A stretch of 64,000 bases of DNA from Rhodospirillaceae bacterium (GTDB lineage Bacteria > Pseudomonadota > Alphaproteobacteria > UBA6615). Within the stretch, counting starts at the first letter, position 1. Every line of letters begins with the position of its first letter. Shown here one piece after another: positions 10,919 through 21,283 of the stretch. Below the pieces are notes generated by a model that was not told the DNA's origin, did no database searches, and saw only the letters and a program-made list of their open reading frames with translations. Location: positions 229,856 through 293,855 of the forward strand of contig PASR01000011.1 in assembly GCA_002713365.1 (NCBI GenBank), written 5' to 3'. The translations under genes and the position numbers were made by a program.

Positions 10919-12054
10919 TTACGCCACATATCAATTATATTAATTGGGTTTTCTTTTCCAGAAATTGCTAAACGCAAACTATTATCTCCTAACAGGTTAT
11001 CAATTATAAAATTCTCCTCAGTAATAGATTCATCTATAAAACTTTTATTGTCCAGTGGAATAAACTTTGATTTAGTCCATATGAACTCTGGTTGATTATT
11101 AGCTATCCAAGATAATAGATGGATACCCAGACTAAATCCATCACACTTTAAGCAGTTTGGTTCGAATTTAACTGCTGGTAAAATTTTTCCTTTATATTGA
11201 CCTGTGGAATATTTTACCTTGCAGGCCTCCGCCTGAACTCCTGTTGGCCAATTGTTAGCTTCATCTGCTAGAGATTCTGATTTTAACCAAGGGGCGCTAA
11301 CGCATCTGAAGGATAAGGATGAACCACGTCCCTCACTCAAATTTGTTCCTTCTAACATAACTAAACCTGGATAAAGCTGAATAGATTCAGCATTTTGAAG
11401 TGATGGTGATGGTGGTAAAAATATTTTTTGGTCTTTATAGTTTATTATTTGATAAGGAATTATTGATAAATTTTCTATCATGGAGTGCTGCTTTAATAAA
11501 CCTTTTAAAAGTGAACCAATAGTTTGTCCGTGAATAAAAGGTGTATAAAAGTAAGCTAGAAAAGATCTATATTTGGGATTTAGAGTTGGACCATCTGTAT
11601 TATTACCTATCGGATTAATTCTATCACAAATAACTACTTTTAGTCCTTCGTTTAGAGCGGCTCTTGCTGCAAGAGCCGCTGTTGTTGCATAGGTAAAACA
11701 ACGTACTCCTACATCTCTAAGGTCTATAACTAGAGTATCTAGAGAATTTAATTGATCATTAGTTGGCCACTTTCTAGAACCATAAAGGCTATAAGTATTA
11801 ATATTTTTAAAATCATTAATTACGTCAGGAACTACATTGCCGGCACTAATATTAAGGTTATAACCGTGCTCAGGAACAAATAAAGTAGATATACCAGCTT
11901 TTGATGACGTTGAGAGAGCTTCATTTAAAGCCATGAAGCTCTCCTTACCTGTACTGGTATGACAGCTCGTATTTGTTAAAAAGGCCACACGTCGTCGTCT
12001 GAGTTTCTCAAGAACCTTCTCATTCGCTAATAGGTTATCTATTCCGGATAACAT
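10915..12054 (-). CDS. namZ: DUF1343 family, NamZ-like exo-beta-N-acetylmuramidase, no signal peptide
   Basis: VAFLTNTSCHTSTGKES, FVPEHGYN, LYGSRKWPT, DLRDVGVRCFTYATT, CDRINPIGNNTDGPTL, PFIHGQTIG; stop codon lies directly upstream of the ATG. Confidence 0.82.
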   Translation of the reverse strand: MLSGIDNLLANEKVLEKLRRRRVAFLTNTSCHTSTGKESFMALNEALSTSSKAGISTLFVPEHGYNLNISAGNVVPDVINDFKNINTYSLYGSRKWPTNDQLNSLDTLVIDLRDVGVRCFTYATTAALAARAALNEGLKVVICDRINPIGNNTDGPTLNPKYRSFLAYFYTPFIHGQTIGSLLKGLLKQHSMIENLSIIPYQIINYKDQKIFLPPSPSLQNAESIQLYPGLVMLEGTNLSEGRGSSLSFRCVSAPWLKSESLADEANNWPTGVQAEACKVKYSTGQYKGKILPAVKFEPNCLKCDGFSLGIHLLSWIANNQPEFIWTKSKFIPLDNKSFIDESITEENFIIDNLLGDNSLRLAISGKENPINIIDMWRN

Positions 12055-12122
12055 TTATCTAGGTTTATGCTCATTAATTATTTTTAGTCATAGAATTTAG
12101 TGATCACTTAATTAATATTTAA

Positions 12123-12479
12123 TTAACCAATTGAAATTAAATTAGGACGTTTTTCAATAGTGCTGAGTAAATTTACTAGACTGGTATCCTGACTAAGTCT
12201 GATGGGGCCACGTAAAAGACCATATCGACGTGTTTTCCCAATATTTGTAGGTAATTTTTCTATTGAATATAATGGGTGTTCGGCCGTATGCCTAAAAACG
12301 GAGAATACGGCACGTTCACGGCCATGATCAATTGCATAATCACGCCACTCACCGGCTGCCACTCTACGGCTATACTCGTTTAGTAAAATACGTAGCTCAT
12401 TACGGTCAAAAGATACTCTTTTATCTTGTTTTTTATTAGACCGTTTATTGCGGGCTTTAAGTTTATATAGTGAACTCAT
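12123..12479 (-). CDS. DUF2794 domain-containing protein
   Basis: FDRNELRILLNEYSRRVAAGEWRDYAIDHGRERAVFSVFRH...PLYSIEK. Confidence 0.85.
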   Translation of the reverse strand: MSSLYKLKARNKRSNKKQDKRVSFDRNELRILLNEYSRRVAAGEWRDYAIDHGRERAVFSVFRHTAEHPLYSIEKLPTNIGKTRRYGLLRGPIRLSQDTSLVNLLSTIEKRPNLISIG

Positions 12480-12856
12480 GAGTAGCGCACCTAGCCATAC
12501 AGTCTTAGTGATAAATATATTTTAAAAGTCTTCCTTATTTTCCCAGGTGTGTCTAGAGCAGAGGTAGTTAATTATGCTTTAAAATAAGTTTTTTTTAAAT
12601 ATATTGGAGGTTTGGTATAAACTCCTTATTTCTGAGCAGTAATCATTACAGTATTATTTTATATGTGATAAAATATAAATTTTAATAAAAAAATACTTTG
12701 ATTTGTAATAAGACAAATAATTATCTAAAGATATACCGTGTTTATATAAATATACGTGTCATAATAGTTAGTAATTTTTTCTTTGTAATATAGGTTGACT
12801 GATTTTGATATTTACTATGAGTGTAGCTCATTAAAACAATTAAAAGAGGATAAAAC

Positions 12857-13498
12857 GTGTCGGATGATCTGTTCCGAGAAGTAGACGAGGAAGTTCGTCA
12901 GGATCGATATATAAAAATATGGAAACGTTATGGTATCTATGTTAGTGCCTTGGTTGTAACAATTATTTTAATAACAGTTGGAGTAGTTGTTTGGCGCGAT
13001 ATTGAGCGCAGTGCTCTAGAGTCTAGTAGTGAAGTATTAATTTCTGCAATTGAGTCTAGCAGTGATCGTCAAAATGAAGCACTAGAGCAATTTAAAATAA
13101 TAGGAGATGAAGGAAACGAAGGCTATCGCTTGCTTGCAAAGCTACGTGAAGGCGCAATTCTTTCTAAAATGGGAGATATATCTGGTGCTGTACTAGTCTA
13201 TGACAGTATTGCTTTGGATAATAGCCAGGATGTAATTTATCGTGACTTGGCGAGTGTACTAGCAGTAAGCCATGGTATGTCAATAATGAGCCTTGGTGAA
13301 GTTGAGGACCGTTTGGCTTCTATTATAGTTGAAATAAATCCTTGGCGCTATTCCGCCCGAGAATTATTGGCCACTGCAATTATGGTATCTGGTGATAAAA
13401 AGCGTGCTATAAAAGAATTCAAGCCACTTGTAGATGACACAAAAGCACCAGCAGGCGTTCGCGCTCGTGCTGCCGAAATGCTTGTTATATTAGAATAA
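12857..13498 (+). CDS. YfgM-like tetratricopeptide-type membrane-anchored protein
   Basis: N-terminal cytoplasmic stretch, one TM helix, TPR-like C-terminus, directly upstream of bamB-der. Confidence 0.75.
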   Translation: MSDDLFREVDEEVRQDRYIKIWKRYGIYVSALVVTIILITVGVVVWRDIERSALESSSEVLISAIESSSDRQNEALEQFKIIGDEGNEGYRLLAKLREGAILSKMGDISGAVLVYDSIALDNSQDVIYRDLASVLAVSHGMSIMSLGEVEDRLASIIVEINPWRYSARELLATAIMVSGDKKRAIKEFKPLVDDTKAPAGVRARAAEMLVILE

Positions 13499-13504
13499 GA
13501 TGAA

Positions 13505-14863
13505 ATGCAGAAAATTTATGTTAAGAATATGAGCTGGCTCGTTAAAAGAATATCAATTATAATTCTTTTTTCTTTAGTTCTGGGTGGCTGCGGTCAGGTT
13601 AACAGTTTATTTGATGGAAAGAAAGAATCTGGACTAAAGGGTTCTAGAATTCCAGTACTAATGAAGAATAAAACTCCTCGTATAGATAAAACTCTATCTA
13701 GTCTTGAGGTTAAAATCCCCGGTCCAATAACAAACCAATCCTGGTCTCAACAGGGTGGAAAACCTAATCATGTTTTGCATCATTTGGCTTTGGGTAGTGC
13801 ATCTAGTTTAGTTTGGTCTAAAAAAGTAGGCGCTAGGTCGACTAAAGATGCTCCTATACTTTCTGGGCCTGTTATCAGTAATGGGATTATTTATACGATG
13901 GACTCAGATGCTAATGTGTCAGCTCATAGTGCTAAAGATGGAGTGCTTTTATGGAGTAACGAAATTGCCCCGGAAAAAGAGACCAATGGTAGTTGGGGTG
14001 GGGGATTAGCTGTTAATGCTGACACTGTTTATGTTGCTACTGGTTTTGCTGAAGTTTTGGCACTTTCAACAGACACTGGCGAAGAGATATGGCGTACTAG
14101 AGTTTCTGGGCCAATGCGGGCAGCACCTACCGTTCTTAATGGTAGAGTATTTGTTATCACAAAAGATAACCGGTTGTTCGCCCTTGGTAGTAAAGAGGGT
14201 AATTCTTTATGGTCTCATACTGGGTTTGAGGAAATGGCGGGTTTGATAGGTTCGGCCAGCCCCGCAGTAGATGGGGATATTGTAATTGTACCATATTCTT
14301 CCGGTGAAATCTATGCATTGCGTGCCGAAAATGGACGTCAATTGTGGGATGAAAACCTTACCGCTATTCGCCGTGCTGATGCAGTATCTGCTCTTGCGGA
14401 CATTCGAGGAAGGCCTGTAATAAACAAGGGTAGGGTTTATGCAATTAGTCACTCTGGACGCATGGTTGCAATTGATTTAAAGACGGGACGACGCGTATGG
14501 GAAGTTCCACTAGGTGGAGTTAATCAACCGTGGATTAGCGGTAAATTTATTTTTGTGATAACTAGCGATGCTAAAGTTATTTGTTTAACAGCTGAAGATG
14601 GTCGTATTCGGTGGATAAAGCAAATAGGTCTTTTTAAGAATCCTAAAAAGAAGAAAGGTAGAATAAACTGGTCTGGCCCAATTCTAGCTGGAGATCGTCT
14701 GATACTCTCTGGCAGTCATGGTAGGGTTTTATATTTGTCGCCCTATACTGGAAAAACTATTTCTGAAAGTAAGCTGTCTGATGCAGTTTCACGTTCGCCA
14801 ATTGTAGTTAACAAAACATTATTCTTTTTTACAGATAAGGCTCGCTTGTTAGCTTTCCGCTAA
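13505..14863 (+). CDS. bamB: outer membrane assembly lipoprotein BamB (PQQ-type beta-propeller)
   Basis: lipobox LVLGGCG, repeated Trp-docking propeller blades, synteny with der. Confidence 0.9.
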   Translation: MQKIYVKNMSWLVKRISIIILFSLVLGGCGQVNSLFDGKKESGLKGSRIPVLMKNKTPRIDKTLSSLEVKIPGPITNQSWSQQGGKPNHVLHHLALGSASSLVWSKKVGARSTKDAPILSGPVISNGIIYTMDSDANVSAHSAKDGVLLWSNEIAPEKETNGSWGGGLAVNADTVYVATGFAEVLALSTDTGEEIWRTRVSGPMRAAPTVLNGRVFVITKDNRLFALGSKEGNSLWSHTGFEEMAGLIGSASPAVDGDIVIVPYSSGEIYALRAENGRQLWDENLTAIRRADAVSALADIRGRPVINKGRVYAISHSGRMVAIDLKTGRRVWEVPLGGVNQPWISGKFIFVITSDAKVICLTAEDGRIRWIKQIGLFKNPKKKKGRINWSGPILAGDRLILSGSHGRVLYLSPYTGKTISESKLSDAVSRSPIVVNKTLFFFTDKARLLAFR

Positions 14864-14881
14864 ATCGTTTTTGGTAAAACT

Positions 14882-16231
14882 ATGAAACCAAATATAGTCA
14901 TTGTAGGTAGGCCTAATGTGGGTAAATCGACCCTATTTAATCGTCTTGTAGGTAAGCGCGATGCTATAGTTGATGACCACCCCGGGGTCACTCGTGATCG
15001 TCGGGAGGGCAATGGAAAAATTGGTGATTTAAGTTTTATAGCTATTGATACTGCAGGGCTTGAGGATGCATTCGATGATAGTTTATCTGCCCGTATGCGT
15101 CGACAAACTGAAATAGCTATAGTTGATGCAGATGTAGTTATATTTGTTGTTGATGCTAGAGCTGGTGTAACACCGGTAGATAAATATTTTGCAAACTGGC
15201 TAAGAACCTTATCACTTCCAATTATTGTACTTGCCAATAAGTGTGAAGGCATTAGATTAACACCAGGTGTGTATGACTTTTATAGTCTGGGCCTTGGCGA
15301 TCCAATTCCGGTTTCTGCAGAACATGGAACTGGGATAAACCTTTTATACGAAGCTGTTGCAGAATTATTGCCTGATAGAGATCCAACTATTATAGAAGAT
15401 AATTACGTTGAACAAAAAAGAGGACCTTTGCGTCTGGCAATAGTTGGGCGGCCTAACGTAGGAAAATCAACTTTAGTTAATGCGTTAATAGGTCAAGAGC
15501 GTTTGCTTACTGGTCCTGAAGCAGGTGTGACCAGAGATTCTATAACTGTTGAGTGGAAATACAAAGATCATAAAATTGCTTTAGTAGATACTGCCGGACT
15601 TAGGCGTAAATCTCGAGTATTTAAAAAATTAGAGGAGTTATCCGTTGAAGATGCTCGTAGGGCAATTCAGTATGCTGAAGTAGTAGCTCTCATTCTTGAT
15701 GGAGAACATATACTTGAACGTCAAGACTTAACAATTGGTAGGCACGTGATTGAAGAAGGACGTTCTTTAGTTTTAGTAATAAATAAATGGGATATTATTT
15801 CTGATAAGGGCGCTGCTCTCAACTCTTTGCGCGATAGACTGGATAAATCATTTCCGCAAGCAGCGGGAATTACTACAGTTAAATTATCTGCTCTTACGGG
15901 AAAAAATATTGATAAACTAATGCCAGCGGTACTTAAAAGTTATGAAACTTGGAACCGTAGAGTATCTACAGCACAGTTAAATAACTGGTTAGCAGGAGTA
16001 TTAGAGCGTCATCCGCCCCCCCTTGCTGCAAACAAACGACGTATTCGTTTGCGCTACGCCACTCAACCCAAAGCTCGTCCACCAACATTTGCTATATTTG
16101 GCAATAGACCAGAGGATTTGCCGGATAGCTACATTCGATATTTGGAAAATTCACTTAGGGATGAGTTCAATCTGAATGGAACGCCTATCCGTATTAATAT
16201 GCGAAAAGGCAAGAATCCATATAGTAATTGA
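14882..16231 (+). CDS. der: ribosome biogenesis GTPase Der (EngA)
   Basis: tandem GRPNVGKSTL G domains and KH-like C-terminus. Confidence 0.97.
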   Translation: MKPNIVIVGRPNVGKSTLFNRLVGKRDAIVDDHPGVTRDRREGNGKIGDLSFIAIDTAGLEDAFDDSLSARMRRQTEIAIVDADVVIFVVDARAGVTPVDKYFANWLRTLSLPIIVLANKCEGIRLTPGVYDFYSLGLGDPIPVSAEHGTGINLLYEAVAELLPDRDPTIIEDNYVEQKRGPLRLAIVGRPNVGKSTLVNALIGQERLLTGPEAGVTRDSITVEWKYKDHKIALVDTAGLRRKSRVFKKLEELSVEDARRAIQYAEVVALILDGEHILERQDLTIGRHVIEEGRSLVLVINKWDIISDKGAALNSLRDRLDKSFPQAAGITTVKLSALTGKNIDKLMPAVLKSYETWNRRVSTAQLNNWLAGVLERHPPPLAANKRRIRLRYATQPKARPPTFAIFGNRPEDLPDSYIRYLENSLRDEFNLNGTPIRINMRKGKNPYSN

Positions 16232-16233
16232 AT

Positions 16234-16944
16234 TTATATTAAATCAATTATTTCTCCGTTACTTTTACAATTAGGTGATGCTAATTCTATAAATGCTCCT
16301 GCCACTTCATCTGCTGATTTCAATGTGTTAGGGTTTTCACCAGGAAAAGCAGTGCCACGCATTGCTGTTCTTGTTGGACCTGGGTTTAATACGTTAACCC
16401 GCACGCTAGTATTTTCTAGCTCTGATGCCCAAACCTTAGCCATTGTCTCTAATGCTGATTTTGTTATTGCATATGCTCCCCAGTACGCCTTTGGTTTTTT
16501 TGCTGCGGCACTAGAAACAAATATTGCTCTACCTGAGTCAGAAAGCTTCAATAGTGGCTCTACCACACGCATTAAATGCCAGTTGGCATGTATATTAGTA
16601 TTAAAAACATTATGCCAAGTTTTCGAATCATATTGAACTAAAGGTGTCATACTGCCGAGTATCGCTGCATTGCCTACAAATATATCTAGTTGCCCAAAAC
16701 GTTCGTATAATGATGGTCCCATATTATCAACACGGTCAAATTCATTTAAATCACACGGAATTAGCGTTGCCGATCCTCCATGTTTTTTTATTTCATCATC
16801 TACTTCTTCAAGACCACCTACCGTCCTCGCAACAAGTATGACGTGAGCTCCTTCTTTAGCAAAATGTTTCGCAATTGCTGCACCAATCCCTCGCGATGCG
16901 CCAGTTATTAATGCCACCCTATTCTGTAATGCTCCGTTAACCAT
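16234..16944 (-). CDS. SDR family NAD(P)-dependent oxidoreductase
   Basis: TGASRGIG, N-N-A-like NAAILG, YAITKSA. Confidence 0.88.
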   Translation of the reverse strand: MVNGALQNRVALITGASRGIGAAIAKHFAKEGAHVILVARTVGGLEEVDDEIKKHGGSATLIPCDLNEFDRVDNMGPSLYERFGQLDIFVGNAAILGSMTPLVQYDSKTWHNVFNTNIHANWHLMRVVEPLLKLSDSGRAIFVSSAAAKKPKAYWGAYAITKSALETMAKVWASELENTSVRVNVLNPGPTRTAMRGTAFPGENPNTLKSADEVAGAFIELASPNCKSNGEIIDLI

Positions 16945-16958
16945 TATTGAAAACCATT

Positions 16959-18431
16959 TTAAGCTAATTCAGCTAGTAAAGACATTTGAGACATTGCGCT
17001 ACCATCGTCTAAGTCTGTTAGTGGGATCGGATACTCGCCCGTAAAACAGGCATCACAAAATTGTGGAGTTTCACTACAACGATTAGTTTCTCCCATTGCC
17101 CTATACAAGCCATCAATTGTTACGAAAGCCAGGGAATCAGCATCAATTTGTTGTTTAATACCTTCAACGTCAAAATTAGCCGCTAATAGTTGGCTTTCCT
17201 CTGGAGTATCAATTCCATAAAAACAGGAATGCATAGTTGGTGGACTAGAAATTCTCATATGAACTTCTTTAGCGCCAGCCTGTCTTACCATTTCAACTAT
17301 TTTTCGTGAGGTAGTACCACGAACTATACTATCGTCCACAAGTATAACTCTTTTGCCTTTGAGTTGTTGACGGTTTGCACTGTGTTTAAGTTTTACGCCA
17401 AGGTTACGTATTTCATCTGTGGGTTCAATAAATGTTCTGCCGACATAATGGTTTCTAATTAATCCCAACTCAAATGGTAACATTGATTCTTGAGCAAAGC
17501 CAATGGCCGCGGGTACACCGCTATCAGGTACTGGTATGACTATGTCAGCACTTACGAAACTTTCTCTCGCTAATTCTACTCCAATGGCTTTGCGTGCTTC
17601 GTATACATTATGCCCGTCAATATTGGAATCAGGTCTAGCAAAGTAGATATACTCAAAGATACAAGGCCTTTTAGAAGTTTGAGAAAATGGCTTGTGGGAA
17701 TGTAATCCGTTCTCATCAATTATAATAATTTCTCCGGGCTCTACATCACGAATAAATTCAGCTCCAATAATGTCTAAAGCACAAGTTTCAGAGCAGATAA
17801 TCCAAGAATCACCTAGCTTTCCTAATGTTAGGGGTCTTACTCCTACGGGATCCCTGGCTCCTATTAGTTTACGACGTGATAAAGCTACCAATGAATAGGC
17901 TCCCTGAACCTCGCGTAGTGTTTCGACCACTCGGTCAAGAAGGTGTTCGCCAGAACTTGTTGCAATTAGGTGCTGAAATACTTCTGTATCTGATGTTGAT
18001 TGAAATAAAGAGCCTTGGTTAACCAAATCTTTATGTAATAGGCGTGCATTAGTTAGATTTCCATTATGTGCTAGTGCGAGACCACCAAAGCTATAATCCG
18101 CATATAAAGGTTGTACATTACGTAGAACTGTTTCACCAGTTGTCGAATAACGCACATGGCCAATTGCGAAGTTGCCGGGTAGAGTGTCAATTACTTCCTT
18201 TTGACTAAATATTTCTCCTACCAGGCCTAGTGCCCTATGAGGATAAAAATGAGTGCCGTCAAAAGATACAATTCCTGCTGCTTCTTGTCCTCGATGTTGT
18301 AATGCGTGGAGGCCTAGTGCAGTTAATGCTGCTGCGTCGTCTGAACCATAAACACCAAAAACTCCGCATTCATCATGGAATTTATCGTCACCAATAGATG
18401 AGAATGGATGCGTAATTGATTTCTCGTTCAT
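16959..18431 (-). CDS. purF: amidophosphoribosyltransferase
   Basis: CGVFGVYG, LHALQHRGQEAAGI, VILVDDSIVRGTT. Confidence 0.97.
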   Translation of the reverse strand: MNEKSITHPFSSIGDDKFHDECGVFGVYGSDDAAALTALGLHALQHRGQEAAGIVSFDGTHFYPHRALGLVGEIFSQKEVIDTLPGNFAIGHVRYSTTGETVLRNVQPLYADYSFGGLALAHNGNLTNARLLHKDLVNQGSLFQSTSDTEVFQHLIATSSGEHLLDRVVETLREVQGAYSLVALSRRKLIGARDPVGVRPLTLGKLGDSWIICSETCALDIIGAEFIRDVEPGEIIIIDENGLHSHKPFSQTSKRPCIFEYIYFARPDSNIDGHNVYEARKAIGVELARESFVSADIVIPVPDSGVPAAIGFAQESMLPFELGLIRNHYVGRTFIEPTDEIRNLGVKLKHSANRQQLKGKRVILVDDSIVRGTTSRKIVEMVRQAGAKEVHMRISSPPTMHSCFYGIDTPEESQLLAANFDVEGIKQQIDADSLAFVTIDGLYRAMGETNRCSETPQFCDACFTGEYPIPLTDLDDGSAMSQMSLLAELA

Positions 18432-19093
18432 TTATTTTTTTCGAACAATTTATCCGCCTCCCGACGTTGATGTTCATTATACCCTTCATTTGTCTTTGCT
18501 AAAGGTAATTTAGGTGGTTGAGAAAGAATCTCTTTAGCTTCTTTGACAGAATTAAACGTTTTTGCTTGATTACGGATTTTTTCTAAACGATCACTAGCTG
18601 AACCCACAATTTCTTTGGGTAATATTTCTGCTACCAATAATGCGGAGGATTGAACCAATGGTAGAGTACGCGATCCAACTAACCATTTAGGAGGCGGGTC
18701 TTGCCAAATATTATTTGTGAATAAGTAACTTATAGCTATTATTATAATAGCCATGCCAATGCCTGTTATTAATCCAAATGAACGATCTAAGGTGTTAAGT
18801 CTTCCTGATCTAACCCACTTACTCAACATTTGACTACTTAACATGAGAATAGTTAACGCAGTAATAAATAAAATTAGTCCGCCTACGAGATCTGCTAGCC
18901 AGATGGTATCTATATACTGACGTGAATAACCACTAACTATTTTATAACCGAATATAGTTACTGCAATTGCACCTGCCCATGATAGCACAAATAACCCAGC
19001 TCGAATAAAACCGAGTATTATACCTGTTAATGCCCCTAAGATTATTATAGCTACAATAGCTATATCGAAAGGAGATATGGTTAATATATTCAC
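18428..19093 (-). CDS. cvpA: CvpA family protein
   Basis: four-TM N-terminus, overlaps purF start. Confidence 0.88.
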   Translation of the reverse strand: MNILTISPFDIAIVAIIILGALTGIILGFIRAGLFVLSWAGAIAVTIFGYKIVSGYSRQYIDTIWLADLVGGLILFITALTILMLSSQMLSKWVRSGRLNTLDRSFGLITGIGMAIIIIAISYLFTNNIWQDPPPKWLVGSRTLPLVQSSALLVAEILPKEIVGSASDRLEKIRNQAKTFNSVKEAKEILSQPPKLPLAKTNEGYNEHQRREADKLFEKNK

Positions 19094-19094
19094 T

Positions 19095-20498
19095 TTAATG
19101 AGCCATAGTATTGGAGATGTTATCGGGTCCTTCGAATAATTTTAAAAGATCTTTCAAACTTACCATTTTATTGATATTTATGACTGTTTCAGACTTTTTT
19201 TGTTTTACTCGGTTAGGTAATGATTCGGGTATTAAAGCACACTCAAAACCAAGTTTTTCTGCCTCTTTAAGTCTCACTTCGGTTTGTTTTACCCCACGAA
19301 TTTCACCACCAAGTCCAATTTCGCCAAAAACTACTATTCGTGAAGGTAATAGTTGACCCGAAAATGCTGAAATGAGTGCGGCAGCGACTGCTAGGTCTGC
19401 AGCCGGTTCTGATATTCGTAACCCACCTGCAACGTTTAAATAAACATCTGACGAACTCAGATTTAGACCACAGCGTGTTTGTAATACAGCTAGGATCATA
19501 GCTAAGCGGCCACTGTCCCATCCTACCACGGAACGTCTTGCCGTGCCAAAACTACTAGGTGAGACCAGGGCTTGAATCTCGACTAATAGGGGGCGAGTTC
19601 CCTCAATACCTGCAAATACTACAGTTCCATTAACATTATCACTGTGTCCTGTAAGAAATAATTCAGATGGATTAGAAACCTCCGTTAATCCAACACCAGT
19701 CATTTCAAATACACCTATTTCGTCGGTTGGGCCGTAACGGTTTTTAACTGCTCTAAGTAAACGAAACTCATGTCCTCGATCGCCTTCAAAATAAAGAACT
19801 GTATCTACCATATGTTCAAGTACTCTTGGACCAGCAATAGATCCTTCTTTTGTAACGTGACCAACTAATATTAGAGTTAAATGGCGTCGTTTTGCTAGTC
19901 TTATCAGTTCTTGGGCCGATGTACGTACTTGAGCCACTGTCCCAGGAGCTGAGTCCAGATTATCAACGTACATTGTTTGGATAGAATCAATTACAACCAC
20001 CTCAGGAGCATCTGGAACATCAAGAGTTAATATAATATCGCGAACATTAGTTGCTGTTGCTAATTCTACAGGAGCACTAGACAAACCTAGTCTATCAGCC
20101 CTTATTCGCACTTGATCTATAGCTTCTTCTCCAGATATATAAGCTACTTGATTACCTGCATTCGCGAGAGCTGACATAGCTTGCAGCAATAATGTTGACT
20201 TGCCTATTCCTGGGTCTCCTCCCAAAAGTAGAGCAGAGCCAGCAACCAAACCTCCACCACATACTCGATCAAATTCCAAAACACCAGTTTTTATACTTTT
20301 TTTATATTTTTCATTGCCTTCTAGCGGAGAGAAAATAATCTGCTGACCACCTATGCCTGAAATGCCTTTTGGAACTGTTTCGGCCCATTTTTCTTCACTG
20401 AGACTATTCCAAGTAGAACAATCATCACATTTACCTACCCATTTACGGTGTTTAGCACCGCATTGTTGACAGACATATTGATTAACAACCCTTGCCAT
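19095..20498 (-). CDS. radA: DNA repair protein RadA
   Basis: C4 zinc motif CQQCG..CDDC, GGDPGIGKSTLLLQ, KNRYG motif. Confidence 0.97.
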   Translation of the reverse strand: MARVVNQYVCQQCGAKHRKWVGKCDDCSTWNSLSEEKWAETVPKGISGIGGQQIIFSPLEGNEKYKKSIKTGVLEFDRVCGGGLVAGSALLLGGDPGIGKSTLLLQAMSALANAGNQVAYISGEEAIDQVRIRADRLGLSSAPVELATATNVRDIILTLDVPDAPEVVVIDSIQTMYVDNLDSAPGTVAQVRTSAQELIRLAKRRHLTLILVGHVTKEGSIAGPRVLEHMVDTVLYFEGDRGHEFRLLRAVKNRYGPTDEIGVFEMTGVGLTEVSNPSELFLTGHSDNVNGTVVFAGIEGTRPLLVEIQALVSPSSFGTARRSVVGWDSGRLAMILAVLQTRCGLNLSSSDVYLNVAGGLRISEPAADLAVAAALISAFSGQLLPSRIVVFGEIGLGGEIRGVKQTEVRLKEAEKLGFECALIPESLPNRVKQKKSETVININKMVSLKDLLKLFEGPDNISNTMAH

Positions 20499-20500
20499 AA

Positions 20501-21283
20501 TTATCTAACTACACTTGTATCTATTGGGCCAGAAGAAGAGCCATTAATAAACTGTTCTACAATGCTATTACCAGAATTATTAATTTCATTAACGGGGCCA
20601 TTCCATATTATTTTACCTTCATGAATCATAGCAATTTTATCTGCTATTCTCCTGGCGCTAGACATATCGTGGGTAATTGTAAGTGCTGTTGCCCCTAATT
20701 CACGTACATTTTTAATAATCAAATTATCAATTATACTGGCCATTATAGGGTCAAGCCCTGTCGTTGGTTCATCAAAAAAAATTATTTCGGGTTTAGTAGT
20801 TATTGCCCTCGCTAAACCAACACGTTTTTGCATCCCTCCTGATAACTCTCCAGGGTATAACTTCGCTATCTCAGGGCTTAAACCCACTTGCAACATAGTT
20901 TCTTGGGCTTTCTCATAGGCTGTTTTTCGATCTAAACCATCTAATTGTATTAGGCCGAAAGCAATATTCTCCCATATAGGCAGACTGTCAAATAAAGCTG
21001 CTCCTTGAAATAACACGCCAAATTTTCGATTGAATTCTCCTCGTCTCTTATCATTTAAAGATAAGACATTCGTACCTTTAATACGAACTGCTCCTGAATC
21101 AGGGTCTAGTAAACCAATAATGTTTTTTATTAAAACTGATTTACCACTTCCAGACGTTCCTATAATTGCAAGTGATTCTCCTTTTTGGATAGATAAATTT
21201 ACGCCACGAAGGACCTTATTGTTACCGAAAGCTTTATACAAATCCGTTGTTTCTATTATGGCTAATTTGCTTTTACTGATCAT
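20501..21283 (-). CDS. mlaF: MlaF-like lipid ABC transporter ATP-binding protein
   Basis: GTSGSGKSVLIK, LSGGMQKRVGLARA; adjacent to MlaE permease. Confidence 0.88.
   Translation of the reverse strand: MISKSKLAIIETTDLYKAFGNNKVLRGVNLSIQKGESLAIIGTSGSGKSVLIKNIIGLLDPDSGAVRIKGTNVLSLNDKRRGEFNRKFGVLFQGAALFDSLPIWENIAFGLIQLDGLDRKTAYEKAQETMLQVGLSPEIAKLYPGELSGGMQKRVGLARAITTKPEIIFFDEPTTGLDPIMASIIDNLIIKNVRELGATALTITHDMSSARRIADKIAMIHEGKIIWNGPVNEINNSGNSIVEQFINGSSSGPIDTSVVR

Noticed and set aside
12480-12856. Large divergent intergenic region between DUF2794 and yfgM as a novel sRNA locus; small GGAG(G)TTT/AAACTCC hairpin at 12606-12625
   Set aside because: Otherwise very AT-rich and low complexity; the single short hairpin is not enough to call an RNA gene. 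It most likely contains divergent promoters.
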